Of a DNA stretch of 64,000 nucleotides, positions 46,317 to 58,494 are shown piece after piece (within the stretch, counting starts at the first letter, position 1; each line of letters opens with the position of its first letter). Location of the stretch: contig NC_059074.1 in NCBI RefSeq assembly GCF_020497125.1, positions 194,402,915 through 194,466,914 of the forward strand. The letters run 5' to 3'. The notes beneath the pieces were generated by a model. It saw only the letters and a list, made by a program, of their open reading frames with translations, did no database searches and had not been told where the DNA came from. The stretch is from Mauremys mutica. Taxonomy: Eukaryota; Chordata; Testudines; Geoemydidae. The translations under genes and the position numbers were made by a program.

Positions 46317-48050
46317 CATTCTCTTCCCATCGCTGCTCTGATCACATCTTTTGAGTACAATGTGACTTGGACAAAGGCTAGATTGGAAATCTTTGTGGGC
46401 AAGAAGAGCATATAGAAGTAATAGGCACCCATTAAATTCTGGATAGAAAATGTTCCAAGTGAAGACTTTAAAGGTTGTTTTACTGCTCCTCTTTTAAGGT
46501 GCACCTTTTTTTAAAAAAAATAAATCTTAGACATACAGATAAAACACAGCACCACTGGACAAGTGGTCCATTGTTAATATTTTGCTGTTAAATTTTAGTC
46601 CCATTAATTTTTTTTTAAGTGGTTGACTTCCTTCTCCTTAATTGTAATTACTCCAATAGCCACAGGGAAAATAGTCTTCTCTTGCCCAGACCACTGCTTC
46701 AGCTCTTTGAACTGTGCTTGTTGTGGGTGTATAGGCAGTGGAACACAGATGTAGTGCCTCTTTGGCTGTGCAATTCCAGTGTTTACTTTAGTCTTCTAGT
46801 AGCAAAACTATGCAGCAGTAATGTGTTCCACTCCACATTAGAAGACATGTCCATATATCAGAACAGTCACACTGCAGTCCAAGTCAGGAAGCATACTAAA
46901 ATGTTAGAGGACAGTCAGGGTAGCACAAAACATGCACTTAGTCTCAAACACTGGTGAGTTTTTTTGTTTTTTTTAAAGGATTGTAGCACTGTTGCCAAAC
47001 TGGGAATTGAAGTTTGGGTAGTATATCTTCAAACCTGGAGGGTGTTTGAAAGAGTGACAATCTAGGCTGATATTCCATTACAGGCTACATAATAATCTGT
47101 ATTTTATCTCTGCTTTTGAAAAAGCTTTGAAAACCAGATGGTGCAGCAAAATTAGCTACCTCGTTTTGTTTCACACTTTTGGCTTTCACACTTGGGTTTC
47201 TCTGATCCTCAGATTAATGGATCTGATATTAGAATTCAGTTTCTTTGAAACAATTCTTAAACGGAAAGTAAGTTTAGCCGATGTTACAGTGTGTCTTTCA
47301 GGAGCAGCCCTGTAAGGAGACTATCATTCAGTCTTCCAGATCTCCCCTTACTCCAAGGAGGGACATACCTTGTCACAGCTCTATATTTGATTCAAGGTAC
47401 ATCCCCCTGGTGCAGCTGCACTGCCCAGTGCACTGGTGGGCCAGAGCCACCTTTTCAGGAATGGAGATAGTGGTTCTGCAGAGTCTGCTTCTTCCCCAAC
47501 CCCGATTGACCTGGGAAGCCAGAACAGGGAAGTAAAGCAGCAACTTACACCCCTGCACAGATATGCAGGGCAGGTCACCATCTCGTTGTATATAAGGAAG
47601 TTGTAAATATTCGCATATCGAGATATACCATGTCACTGTTGATCTTTTATGAAGTTATACCTTAATTGTCCCCCTTTTTAGTGAAAACAATTACCCATCA
47701 AATTTAAGGGCCTTTCTATACTACAAACAGAAGAATTCGGGATAGGGTACAACACAGTTGTCAGTTGACCTAGTTACAAACAAAGTTAAAATGTGTTGTT
47801 CCTATTTTGTGCTATCCAAGTCTCTAGCAAGGCTTGGGAATATAATTAGTCTTGTGTATGCTACAAAATAAAGCAATGTTATAAATGGGTCATCCTGGCA
47901 TTTTCACTTGTCCTGCATACAGACTGCTGTAGTTTAAAGTAAAATGTATTTTTCTGTTCTAAACCCCTTTCATTTTCTCATAACTTTGTCACCTTTTGGA
48001 CTAAACTCTTCCAGACTTCTTAAAGCTGGAAGCTTGTGCAATATCATTTC
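46317..48050. other. Intron 1 sequence, no gene recognised
   Basis: Non-coding. Frames at 46619-46957 (+) and 47281-47535 (+) have no homology. The block 47704-47880 begins gggcctttctatactacaaa and may be a decayed MITE, but no facing end is seen. Confidence 0.4.
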
Positions 48051-48143
48051 AGCCATTTTTGAGTTATGCGAACATCAAGGGGAAAATAATTTTGCCTTAT
48101 GTTCTGATTACACACTTTGAGCTTGGATTACTCAAAAATGGCT
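48051..48143. repeat. Short inverted repeat, probably an old hairpin element
   Basis: AGCCATTTTTGAGT (48051-48064) is the exact reverse complement of ACTCAAAAATGGCT (48130-48143). The segments outside (taaagctggaagct / aaagctggaatctt) are also similar, but as direct repeats. Confidence 0.6.
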
Positions 48144-50424
48144 AAAGCTGGAATCTTCAGACTTGTCTGTCCGCAAGGAAAATAATTCATTCATAAATCA
48201 GGTCACTACTTTAAAGTTATAAATATTTTTAGAGTTGGAATTTTCACAAGTGTTAAACATGGCAGGAAAAAAATGCTACGGCTATGCTACGGCAGTTCTG
48301 CAGAAGCATTTTTGTTTTCAGAAACAAAATGGGGAAATTTAAATGCAAAGAAACGTGTGTAACTTTAAGGGTGAGTAAGCACGAAAGCCCCAATTCACCA
48401 AAACCCTCAAACATGTTTTTAATTTTAAGCATGTACTTAAGTCTCATTGATTTCATGCTTAAAATTAAACGTGCTTAAGGGCTTTCTTGTAGTGTGACTT
48501 TAAAAGTTACATGTACTGTATATTATATAATAGAGACTAACCTGAGTAGTAATACATTCCATTTTACATTTAATAAGAAAAACAGGAATAAGAAATGCTA
48601 CATGTGATATGTGGCCAACATTGTGGTAGAAACTTTTGGGAATTTCCTGACTTGAGAACTTCAGTGTTAACGTTATGCTAATTCCAGTTTCTTTTATCAT
48701 TTAACTATATGTGGTACTTGGAAATACATTGACCTTGTTTACACTGCAATTTGTAATCACGTTAGTGAACACGTACTAAAACACTATTACAAATTATATC
48801 ATAGACAAGCCCACTGATAGGCACATACTGCTGCTTACAGAAGTGTCAAGTAGTTTGAACTTTTAGGATTAACATGATACAATATGAACATTATTCAGCA
48901 TAAACAGCTAGCACAAAGTGCAATCTGGAGGCCCTAAAGAGATTATACCTGCTTTCAACTTTGAACCTGTTTGTAATTTGGGACAATTCACTGATACGAT
49001 TCTGAGGATTCTGTGTAATTTCTGACTGATTTTAGCAGTGTGTTCGTGAGCTATTATGAAATTGCTGAATTACTAATTAATGGTAGCTACAGGATTTTCT
49101 TTTAAAAAAAAAAAAAAAACAAACAAAAACCCTAACATTGAACTGGGGTGGCAAGGGGGCAGAGATCTTCAGTCAGTTCAATCTGCCTCAATTCTGAGAA
49201 GCAGGATGTTGAATATGAGTAATGATACAACAGGCCAATAATATGCAGAATAACCCTCTGATGACTCATCTAGTACAATGCAGTATATTTGTCAAGGAGA
49301 CTGAATCATACATGGGGGGAAGCCACTTTTCAGGCAGCCAGCTGGTACTCAGGTCAGCAAAAGACGATCCATTTTATCAGAAGGTTTATAGTGGTAAGAA
49401 TGGTAAGACAGAGCACCCGGGGTATAAAATGTAGAAGAAATGGCATCTCCCAGCAGGTATATGTATTCTCTTGATACCTATGATTTCATTTTTACATTTC
49501 CTTTTTTTTTTTTTTTTTTTTTCCTGCCTCCCCTTTCCTCCTCTGGTTCTCTTTAATTCTGCACATAATCTGTAAGTAAATACTGTGTGACTTCTTCTAG
49601 GGAACACACACGTTTTCGTTTAGGCTTAATATGTGAGTTTTTCATAAGTAATATCAATCTTTTAATCTTCATCCTTTCATAAAATTCTGAGAGGAAAATA
49701 GATGCTGCCTAGGAAACAACTTGTCTAGTGGGTGCCCCCTCTTCATGGGCAGTAATTGAGGTGAGGGGTTAGGGAGAGAAGGAAGGCGCGTTGAATTGTG
49801 CATGCTGGACAATGTTTATATAATTTAAGAGCATAATTTTTCTGATTTATTTATCTGGCAGGGGAAAATGCTTAAATTGTGAATGTGTTCGTGGTATATA
49901 TCCTCTTTTATTTTTTGTGAAATAGGTTGTGCTGAATTACTGAAATAGCCTTAGTGTGTATGCAAAATATTCTTAGATTAGTCTGTTATATTGTACTATA
50001 TGTGCTAAAGTGAAGATTTCTTATTGAAATAAAAGATGCATTCTGCATTCACCAAAATGAAGCCGAATGAAAAAAATACATTTTACATGCACTAAAAGTA
50101 TTGAGTGTATTGCTGATTTGTATGTTTCAAAACTGTGTGTATACCACATTTATCAATCATCTACAATTTTTAATGTATCAAATGTTTAAGGACTAATGGC
50201 TATAGTTGGAGACAGACATGTTTTTGTGTAAGCTTCCCATGCAGGTTCACTAATATGGCTGCATCAGGACCAGGAGCTCTAGCCTCTGAAACTGAAAATT
50301 TTTGTGAATAAGAGGATGACTTGATGGTCTGGCGTACTGAATTTCTGTTCGTTTGCTGTTGTGATACCTATGTACATGATTGCAAGAAAAATCTTGTTTG
50401 TAAAAGACAAGGATCCAGTAGCAA
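48144..50424. other. Intron 1 sequence, low-complexity tracts only
   Basis: AT-rich. An A run lies at about 49103-49120 and a T run at about 49502-49522. At 48735-48817 ttgtttacact faces tagacaagccc, possibly a worn MITE. No gene recognised. Confidence 0.4.
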
Positions 50425-50580
50425 TGGCACAGGACTGGGAGTCAGGAGGTTAGGGTGCTCTGCCCAGTTCTTCCATTGACTTGCTCTATGATCTTGGGCA
50501 AGTTGCATTTCTTCTCTGTACCTTCATTTCCTTATCTGTAAAACGGGGCCAGTCTTGAGATGAAAACCTTCAGAAGTGCT
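50425..50580 (+). repeat. MIR/CORE-SINE relic, relatively complete
   Basis: caggactgggagtcaggagg, ttcttccattgacttgctct, atgatcttgggcaagttgca, tttcttctctgtaccttcat, ttccttatctgtaaaacggg follows the MIR consensus order from the tRNA-derived part through the core to the 3' end. Confidence 0.88.
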
Positions 50581-51676
50581 TGTTAGCATTATTTATTATT
50601 TTTGCTGATCATTACTCATTCAAACCATGTAATTCCTTGCTTTAGTTTAAGCAGAATAAATATAATGGGATTTTTATGATCGGTATGTATTACACAAATA
50701 ATTTTGTGTAGTAAAGGATGAAAGTAGGTAGGGCTGGTTTAAAAAAATGTAATTTATGATGCAATTCTTGAATTGCCTGTTTATTTGGCTGGACATACTA
50801 AGGAGCACTCTTCATTTGTCTTGCATATGCTATGAAACAAATGCCATTTGTTTCTGTCATTCAATAACATGCTAATTACAACAGGGGATAATGGTAATGA
50901 GCAACAGAAATCTGTGGGGAATTTTGTTGAAATCTACAAGGATTCTCTGCCCAAATCGGCAGTGGTCTTGTGTAAAATCTGGGACACCTCAGTTAGATTT
51001 TTCTCTTCTACTCTGCTTGTCATTGCCCTTGCATTTTAATGTGAGACAGGGTGCATCATTCAAAAACTATTAGTTTAAACTGAATTTCTTTTGCTGCTGC
51101 TGGAATGTGTGTCCCAGAGTTTATGTACAACCGAAATGATTAATTGAATAATTGGTCTGTTTAAATTTAACAATTTGGTATTTTAAGAGAAGTCTCTATG
51201 CAAATAAATAATCTAAAAATCCGTTATTACTGCCACAGCAAACACTGAAAGAAGTTTAAATGAGAATCGCTCTAAAACAGCTTTGAACAGTAGTTTGACT
51301 GGTATTATAAAATTGTAACTATGCTTTAAAATTGACCTTACGATACAGCTAAAATTTCCATATGGTTTTTTAGATCATCATTGAAGCAAACAATGAGCAT
51401 CACAAATTTAGTAAAAGGAAACTTACTTAAATTTCTCAAACTTCATTTTACTGTCTGTATTGTGTTACTCTAAACTGACAATGTGTGAGAGGAGAAATAC
51501 TGCATTGAAAATGAGCCTCTTAATTGAGTTTGAAGATGTAAATGAACCTCCGTTTGCCACCATCCATGCCAATATAGCTTTCACTGATGTTCAGCTTTGT
51601 CCTTCTTACTCACCTACTCACAATGTTGCTACGAGGCCTTCTTCAGAGCTGCTTCTCTTCACTCAGACACTCAAGC
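50581..51676. other. Intron 1 sequence, nothing recognised
   Basis: AT-rich, non-coding. The frame 51460-51687 (+) lacks homology and runs into the element that follows. Confidence 0.45.
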
Positions 51677-51684
51677 ACGGCAGC

Positions 51685-53080
51685 TAGGGTGACCAGGTGT
51701 CCAGTTTTTGAGCATAACATCCATGTGGGAAGGTCAGCACCGGCGACTGGACTGTTGGTGGTGCTAAGGCAGGCTAGTCCCTACCTCTCCTGGCTGGCAC
51801 TGCGCTGCGCCCCGGAAGCAGCCAGCAGGTCCGGCTCCTAGGCAGAGGGGGCGCATGGGGCTCTGCACTCCCATTGGCTGGGACCTGGCCAGTGGGAGTA
51901 GGGGGGCGGTGCCTGTGGGCGAGAGCGGCTCGTGGAGCCTCCTGGGTCCCCCGCCTAGAACCCAGACCTGTTTGCTGCATGCGGTGCCAGCATAGGTGCA
52001 GGAAGTAGGGGTGCGGGGCATGCTTTCCATGCCTATGCCCTACTCCCCGCGCCCAGGCCTCCGCTCGTGGGGCCCCGACTGCTGGCTCCGTACCCGGAGC
52101 CCTGCGCCTGGCCCCACGGCCAGGGCTCTGGTCTTGGCTCTGCACGTGGGGTCCCATCTGCCAGCCCCTGCCCAGGGCTCTGCTCCTGGTCCCAGGCCCA
52201 CCCCCAGCTGTGGTCTCGGCCCCCTTACCCATGTCTGGGCCCCCCACTCCTGGAGACCCAGCCCTGCTCCCAGCCTTGGGTGGTGCGGGAGGGGGTGGAT
52301 AGAGGTAAGGGGGCTGGCTTTCAGCACCTCCACTACTAAAAATGTTCCAGCACCACTGGGTGCCAGGCCAGGCAGGCAGCCTGCCATAGTGCCCCTTCCG
52401 CCCCCCGCCGCACCGCTGACGGGGAACTGCCCGAGGTAAGCCCAAGCCCCAACCTCCTGTCCCAGCCCTGAGCGCCCCCCCCAACCCAGAGCACCTTCGT
52501 GCACCCCAAGCCCCTCAGCCCCAGCCCAGAGCCCTCACCTCCCCTGCACCTTAAACCCCAGCCCGGAGCCTGGCCCACACCCTGAAGCCTTCATACCTGG
52601 CCGAACTCCAGAGCCAGCACCCCCCAGCCCAGAGCCCTCCCCCCATCCCACACCCCCAACCCTCTGCCTCAACCCGCAGCCCCCTCCCACACTCCAAATC
52701 CCTCGGCCCCACCCCCCAGTTTGGAGCCACCTCCTGTACCCCCAACCCCTCATTTCCCAGCCCCACCCCAGATTGTGCACCCCCAGCAGGAGCCCTCACC
52801 CCCTTCTGCACCCCAACTCCCTGCCCCAGCCCAGAGCCCCCTCCTCCGCACTAAACCTCTCATTTCTGCCCCACCCCGGAGCCCGCAGCCCCAGTAAGAG
52901 CCCTCACCCCCTCCCATACCCCAGCCTAGTGAAAGTGAGTGAAGGTGGGGGAGAGCGCGAACCACCAAGAGAGTGGAAATGTAGTGAGCGGGGGGTGGGG
53001 CCTCATGGAAGGAGCATGGCCTCGGGGAAGGGGCAGGCTAGTGTGTTCGGTTTTATGTGACTAGAAAGTTGGCAACCCTA
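51685..53080. mobile_element. Element of 1396 bp with TAGGG termini and 8-bp duplication
   Basis: Starts TAGGGTGACCAGGTGTCCAG and ends CTAGAAAGTTGGCAACCCTA, so the ends are short imperfect inverted repeats (TAGGGTGACCA / TAGGGTTGCCA). An exact 8-bp duplication ACGGCAGC flanks it (51677-51684 and 53081-53088), pointing to the hAT superfamily. The interior is GC-rich; 52430-52930 is a degenerate array of agcccagagccctcacccc-type words. Frames up to 236 codons (51774-52484, -) are by-products of GC content. No transposase recognised. Confidence 0.88.
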
Positions 53081-53269
53081 ACGGCAGCAGTTCCCTTGCT
53101 CACCTGTTCTACTAGTTCAGTCGCTTTTTCCTTTACTTCCCCACCTACATGTTTAATTTTAGCATATACGTTGGTGGTATCATAGTATCCTAGAGCAAAT
53201 GGCAGGAATTCACAGTGACTGCTCTGCAAAGCATCTCAAATCTGTCTTCAGGAAGACCTAAAATAACTA

Positions 53270-53666
53270 CAGTAGAACCTCCGAGTTACTTATGCCAGAG
53301 TTACGAACTGACCAGTCAACCGCACACCTCATTTGGAACTGGAAGTACGCAATCAAGTAGTAGAGATGAAAAAAAGAAGCAGCAAACACTGTACAGTACG
53401 GTGTTAAACAGAAACTACTAAAAAAATACAGGAAAGGCTAAAAAGAAGATTTGACAAAGTAAGGAAAGTGTTTCTTTGCTTGTTTCATTTAAATTAAGAT
53501 GGTTAAAAGCAGTATTTTTCTTCTGCATAGTAAAGCTTCAAAGCTGTATTAAGTTAATGTTCAGTTGTAAGCTTTTGAAAGACCAACCGTAACATTTTGT
53601 TCAGAGTTGTGAACATTTCAGAGTTATAAACAACCTCCATTTCCGAGGTGTTTGTAACTGTGAGGT
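53270..53666 (+). mobile_element. Tigger/pogo-like MITE, ~400 bp
   Basis: It begins CAGTAGAACCTCCGAGTTAC after TA (53268-53269). It ends ...ggtgtttgtaactgtgaggt, t, the inverted counterpart, with the last bases of the terminus lost. Internal blocks aactgaccagtcaaccgcac and gagttataaacaacctccat also match a Tigger-derived turtle MITE I recall. Non-coding. Confidence 0.82.
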
Positions 53667-54420
53667 TAGCAGGAGGCTAGCAGCATTATGAGTGCAGAGT
53701 TAAAGCTGTTGGGGTGACCTTAACTGTTGAATTTGCACACTTTCCACTTTTCAAATGACTTCAAATGTTTGAAACCTTAACTTTCAGTTTCCAGGCATTT
53801 AACTGATAAGGATGTATTTCTTAATGCTCTTACTACCTTTTAACTCAGATCAAGCTTTCCTTCACTTCAAAAGAAAGGGTTGAGTGTCAAAGATCTGGAT
53901 GCCTACTTGCCTGCCTGAAGCTTTTGAAGCAATAAGCTAGAAGACTCTTTTCTGCAATTCCTCCGTAGGTTCTTCTGATTCAGATTCCAAAGTTGTCCTT
54001 CGGTAATGGTGAAAGACTTCTGGCTCCTGGACTTTATTTTCTTCTACAATACTTTGTTCTTGCCCTGTTGGCAAGACTCTGATGCCTCAAGAGATTAGGA
54101 CTTTTTCTTCATTAGGACCAGAGGCAGTGGGCACATTCATCAGCTTACAACTCACCCCCCCCAACCACCATCTGGTGTAGTCCAAATAAAGCCTTAACAC
54201 TTGAGTTTAGTTTGACATCCCTTTCATCATGGTGAGTTTTAGTAACAGAAGATGCAAAAAGCTCAAACATTGAGTAACAAAACCATCCCTTGCTTTCCAT
54301 AAGGTAGAGGGAAGAGAAAGAGGAGACATCCCTCCCCCATGGAAACCTCTCCTGACTACTGTGGACTTCCTTGATCCTAGGTCTCTACTGCCTAGGAGGC
54401 AGGAACCCAGTTATTGTCTT
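53667..54420. other. Intron 1 sequence, nothing recognised
   Basis: Non-coding, no bounded element. Confidence 0.45.
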
Positions 54421-54670
54421 CCTAGAATCGTGGGACTGGAAGGAATCTCAAGAGGTCGTCTAGTCCAGTCCCCTGCACTCATGGCAGGACTAAGTTTATC
54501 TAGAACATATCTGACCGGTGTTAACCACCCTGACAGTTAAGAATTTTTTCCTAATGTCCAACCTAAACCTCCCTTGTTGCAATTTAAGTCCATTGTTTCT
54601 TGTCCTATCCTCCGAGGGTAAGAACAACAATTTTTCTCCCTCCCTCCTCTGGCTCCTAAATGCCACTATT
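54421..54670 (-). mobile_element. CR1 LINE 3' region, reverse orientation
   Basis: ctagaatcgtgggactggaa, ggaatctcaagaggtcgtct, agtccagtcccctgcactc is the reverse complement of a CR1 tail. Upstream CR1 3' sequence (ctaatgtccaacctaaacct, cccttgttgcaatttaagtc) follows. It is 5'-truncated and carries no intact reverse transcriptase. Confidence 0.9.
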
Positions 54671-54974
54671 CCTCCACAGTCATTTGTGAGGAAGTAGGAA
54701 ATCTGCTCTGCAGTCAGTGTGGGAGAGTCCATCAACTTGGTGCTCTAGAGTTGGATTTGTTCCTGTTCCTCTGAGATAATTTAGCCACCCCTTCCCCCAG
54801 GGCATTGTCTGTATTAGAAAAAAAGGTGTGTAGTTAGCATGTTAGCTAAATATACCTTTTTTCCAAGTGTAGACATGACCTGACAGACTGGGGTTGGAGC
54901 CCCCTAACACTGGCTGCATCTCCTTGTCTGCAGCTGCCTGTGCTGCAATCAGCAATGGGGAAGGAGGCAGAGGT
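54671..54974. other. Intron 1 sequence, nothing recognised
   Basis: About 300 non-coding bases between CR1 and the next repeat; gtgtagacatgacctgacag near 54868 may be a MITE end. Confidence 0.4.
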
Positions 54975-55094
54975 GAAGAAGTGGGTATTCACCCACGAAA
55001 GCTCATGCTGCAAAACGTCTGTTAGTCTATAAGGTGCCACAGGATTCTTTGCTGCTTCTACAGAACCAGACTAACACAGCTACCCCTCTGATAC
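54975..55094 (+). repeat. Interspersed repeat ending ctctgatac, single-arm copy
   Basis: gaagtgggtattcacccacg, aaagctcatgctgcaaaacg, tctgttagtctataaggtgc and the 3' end gactaacacagctac ... ctctgatac. It matches the right arm and body of 25374-25501 with a few changes but has no inverted arm. This shows the palindrome at 25287 is specific to that copy. Confidence 0.85.
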
Positions 55095-56140
55095 TCTACC
55101 CTGAAGGAAGTTCATGTAGCATTTATGTGTTTAGAAAAGGCAGTTAGACAAATACAACTTGTAGAGGGGAGTTGCCAGCTTCTAAAGGATATGCTTGAAA
55201 TAAATCTTCCAGAAGAAAGCATTTTAGATTTTAAAAGTATAATGGGTGACTAAAGGAAAGTAAGTATTTTAAACTACAGCTAGACGCTTTAGAAATTACA
55301 AACCTAATCATAGAATTATTTTTAAAAGGGGGCAGCGTGAAGGAGTTGGGGAAGAACCGGAATGGGTGGAAACCATGATTTTATTTTATTAAATTTGATC
55401 CTTCTTTTAAAAGGACATTGACCTAATATTAGACCAACCTTAAAACAGTAATCATTAGATAGGAAGCGTCCTGTCCTCTCTGTTGCTGAGAAACTTTTTA
55501 TAAGCCATTCTCGGTACGCAGCATTTTATTGGTACTGCAGAGGCAGCTAGCTAGGAGAGATCACACATTCAATTAACAATCCCCATTCACAGAACTGTCA
55601 GAACGGTAGTGATGGCATCTTTAACGCAGGTGGCTGTCAGCAGAGAAAGCTAGATTGAGACAGTGTTTGCTAAATGAAAAAAAAGGAGATAACTGGTAGG
55701 AAAAAATGTCCAAGTTTTTAAGTAAAGGTTTCTTTCGGAGTGCTCTTTTTAAGACTCTTCTATGTAATGAATAAATAGATCCTGTTCTGAGGCTTGTGTT
55801 TTATTGCAAGCAACCCATCCTCTTCCCTCTACCCCTCATCTGTCTCTCTTCTGCCCCCCCCCCCTCTTTTAATTTTAGCTTTGCTCTTTACCAGCTGTGT
55901 CCATCAGCAGAGGAGGAAAATAATTCAGCAGGGTCTTGAAATTCTAATCTGTGTCAAATGAGGGAGGGTGTGGGAAAGAGCCATTGCAATAGATTCATCA
56001 AACTGTGAAGGGAAACAGACCTACAGGTATTCGGTTGAGCAGCTGGGGGTGGGGAGGAGAGTTGCTTCACCTAATAGCTAGCAAAATATCCAAACTCCTT
56101 ACCCTTTATTCCTCTTCCCCCAAATCCAAAGGGCGAGATA
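55095..56140. other. Intron 1 sequence, nothing recognised
   Basis: AT-rich with a C run near 55855. Non-coding. Confidence 0.45.
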
Positions 56141-56330
56141 GTATCATAGACTTTAAGGTCAGAAGGGACCATTATAATCATCTAGTCCGACCTGCACAAC
56201 GCAGGTCACAGAATCTCATTCACCCACTCCTGCAACACACCTCCAACCTATGTCTGAGCCATTGAAGTCCTCAAATCATGGTTTAAAGACTTCAAAGTGA
56301 CGATCTTTCACTCCGCAGACAGAAGTGCAA
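56141..56330 (-). mobile_element. CR1 LINE 3' region, reverse orientation
   Basis: gtatcatagactttaaggtc, agaagggaccattataatca, tctagtccgacctgcacaac, gcaggtcacagaatctcatt is the reverse complement of a turtle-type CR1 3' end. The tail is at 56141. Strong 5' truncation. Confidence 0.9.
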
Positions 56331-57529
56331 TTTAAAACCTTCACTAGTAAAAAAATTATTTGATATGATGAATGTTGGATACACAGTTGCAGATATTGCC
56401 ACTAAACCCCACTGTAGACAGTTAACATAACTCAGTTTTTGTCTTGATTTCTCCTTCTGGTATGGTTTGTGTGACGAACAAGGGAGTTCTATGACACCAA
56501 CACATTAACACTTTATGAAGCAGTTGAGCGGAATCCTCAAAAATTGATAGTAAAATATCCTTTATATTGCAACTACTCTATATATTTGCCCCATCTTTTG
56601 GCTTTTTAGAAAAAGGTGTTGAACTATTGGTAAAATATTCATGATAGTGATTTGCTTATTACAATATCATTGTTTGTTTGTTTCTCAAAGGAAATTCTTA
56701 CTAGCTTTCCGAATTTAAAAAAAAAATGCCCAGGAGCTATAACTTTAAATAGGTTGTGTTTTTCTTTCCAATAAAAAACATGTAGCAAACCACAGGCTAC
56801 CTTTAGCCCCGAAGTTCCATTATGGTTTTGGTTCTGGGTGGGGCTGACTAACAGCCTTGAAACACAGTGATAGAAAAGGTTGGCATCCTGCCACCCAGTT
56901 GGATAATCTGAGCAGATGTTTTCTTCCAAGGCTTCTAACACTATTTAAGACCAATCATTTTGGGTTAAAATAGCTAAATATTCCCATTAACTAATAATTA
57001 AGAATAGATTATGCAAACAGAATAGTATGTAGGCCATAAACAAACCCCAAAATTAAGGGCAGTCTTAAAGTTTTTAGAAGCCAATAAAATGGGAAGAATT
57101 TAAGCCACTTGGCAGTTCCTCTGGTAGTTTTACTCTAACAGTGAAAGACTGACCTTTAACTAATCTTAATGGCATTCAATATACTATAAATGGAAGTTAA
57201 TCAAATATTGTACATGCTTTGAATAGATCTCCTTTAAAAAAAAATGGCTGCAGCACAATAAAAGTAGATGGATATAGCAACAAGATCCTGAGTTTCCTGC
57301 TGCTCTGAACCAATAATGCTCACGTAGGATTTGTAAATTATTATTTAACTATGGAGAATGAGTTGCTTGAACTAGTCAAGGCCATAATGCAGTCACCTGA
57401 AATTATATTGCAAAGAAAATAAACAGTTTGCATTCAGAATTGTTTAGGTACTTGTATGACCCGACACTATATTAGCTAAACACCTCCCAGGTATTTATCT
57501 ATGCTGTTGTGGAATAGAAAAGCATTGCT
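56331..57529. other. Intron 1 sequence, nothing recognised
   Basis: AT-rich, non-coding. The minus-strand frame 56639-56941 has no homology. Confidence 0.45.
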
Positions 57530-57640
57530 TATTCCATTTTTACGGATGGAGACCTTAGGCATAGAGACATTAAGTGAAGTTTGACAGAACTAGAAGTTGA
57601 CCCCAGTTATCCTGAGTCCTAGCGCAGTGCCTTAATAGTG
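57530..57640 (-). repeat. Probable MIR/CORE-SINE relic
   Basis: attccatttttacggatgga, gaccttaggcatagagacat, taagtgaagtttgacagaac, tagaagttgaccccagttat follows the MIR order weakly (ttttacagatgagga ... gcacagagaggttaagtgac). Diverged. Confidence 0.55.
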
Positions 57641-58440
57641 GAACCAAATAATAATTATTGTCCTAGGTCTTTTTTAATAGTTAGTATAGCTGGAAATAGT
57701 GGCAGTGTCGTGTCTGGTGATACATGAGGGAGGAGAGCCTGTCCCTGCTCTAAAAAGTGTACAATGTAAATATGACCTTCTGGTAACAGCTGGACACAGA
57801 ATTCCAACTGACTGTATTAGAAGAGCAATTTAGTATTCTTCCTGTCTCACAAACTAGAAACTATTGTCTGGCCGTGTTGTTTTTGCTATGGCAAAGGGGG
57901 ATAAAGATCTCATTTTCAGGGGGGAAATTAGATTTGTCTCCTGATGAAAAAACCTGAGTCCCCTGAAGTTACAGTTTTTAAAATGGAGAAGTCATGGCTT
58001 TCTCTATAGAACCTGCATTTATCTATACACTTCCCTGGACAACTGTAGAAACCAGGAATCTGGGGCTTATTTTTGAAATGTATTTCTTTCATCGCATGTT
58101 GTTTTGTTATGTTAGGTTTCTTATCAATTGTAATCTTAAAAGTCTTTAAACGACCAGTTTTTAGCTGCTATAACATTAGTCCAGCCCCTTGTCATTCAAG
58201 CCAGTCTACCTGGCTGCTCTCTGTCGTCTGCCGTCAAGTGAAAATGCATGAATGTTCTCTTTCTTTAGCAGTTCCCACTTTATACCAGTTGAATTGTATT
58301 TGTTACCAGCTAGCCTCAGTATTCAGTTTGTTTCTGTGTTCTTCACTCTACAGTTTGGTCTGACTTAATTCGTGTCTATGTCCCCATGGCAGTGTCCTTG
58401 GGATGACTTTTTGGCCTTATGCAATTTCCAGATATGGGGC
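57641..58440. other. Intron 1 sequence, nothing recognised
   Basis: Non-coding. The frame 58073-58363 (+) is hydrophobic but unassigned. Confidence 0.4.
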
Positions 58441-58494
58441 CTGATCCAAAGTCTGTTTGAGTCTCTTCATTGGCTTGAGTAGACTTGGATCAAG
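58441..58494. repeat. Hairpin repeat of the ggcctgatccaaag class
   Basis: CTGATCCAAAGTCT (58441-58454) pairs with AGACTTGGATCAAG (58481-58494) with small imperfections. This is the core of a palindromic old repeat I recall in turtles. Confidence 0.65.

Noticed and set aside
51774..52504. Minus-strand ORFs up to 236 codons
   Set aside because: They fall in the GC-rich core of the TAGGG element. Several overlapping frames are open on both strands, the mark of composition rather than coding.
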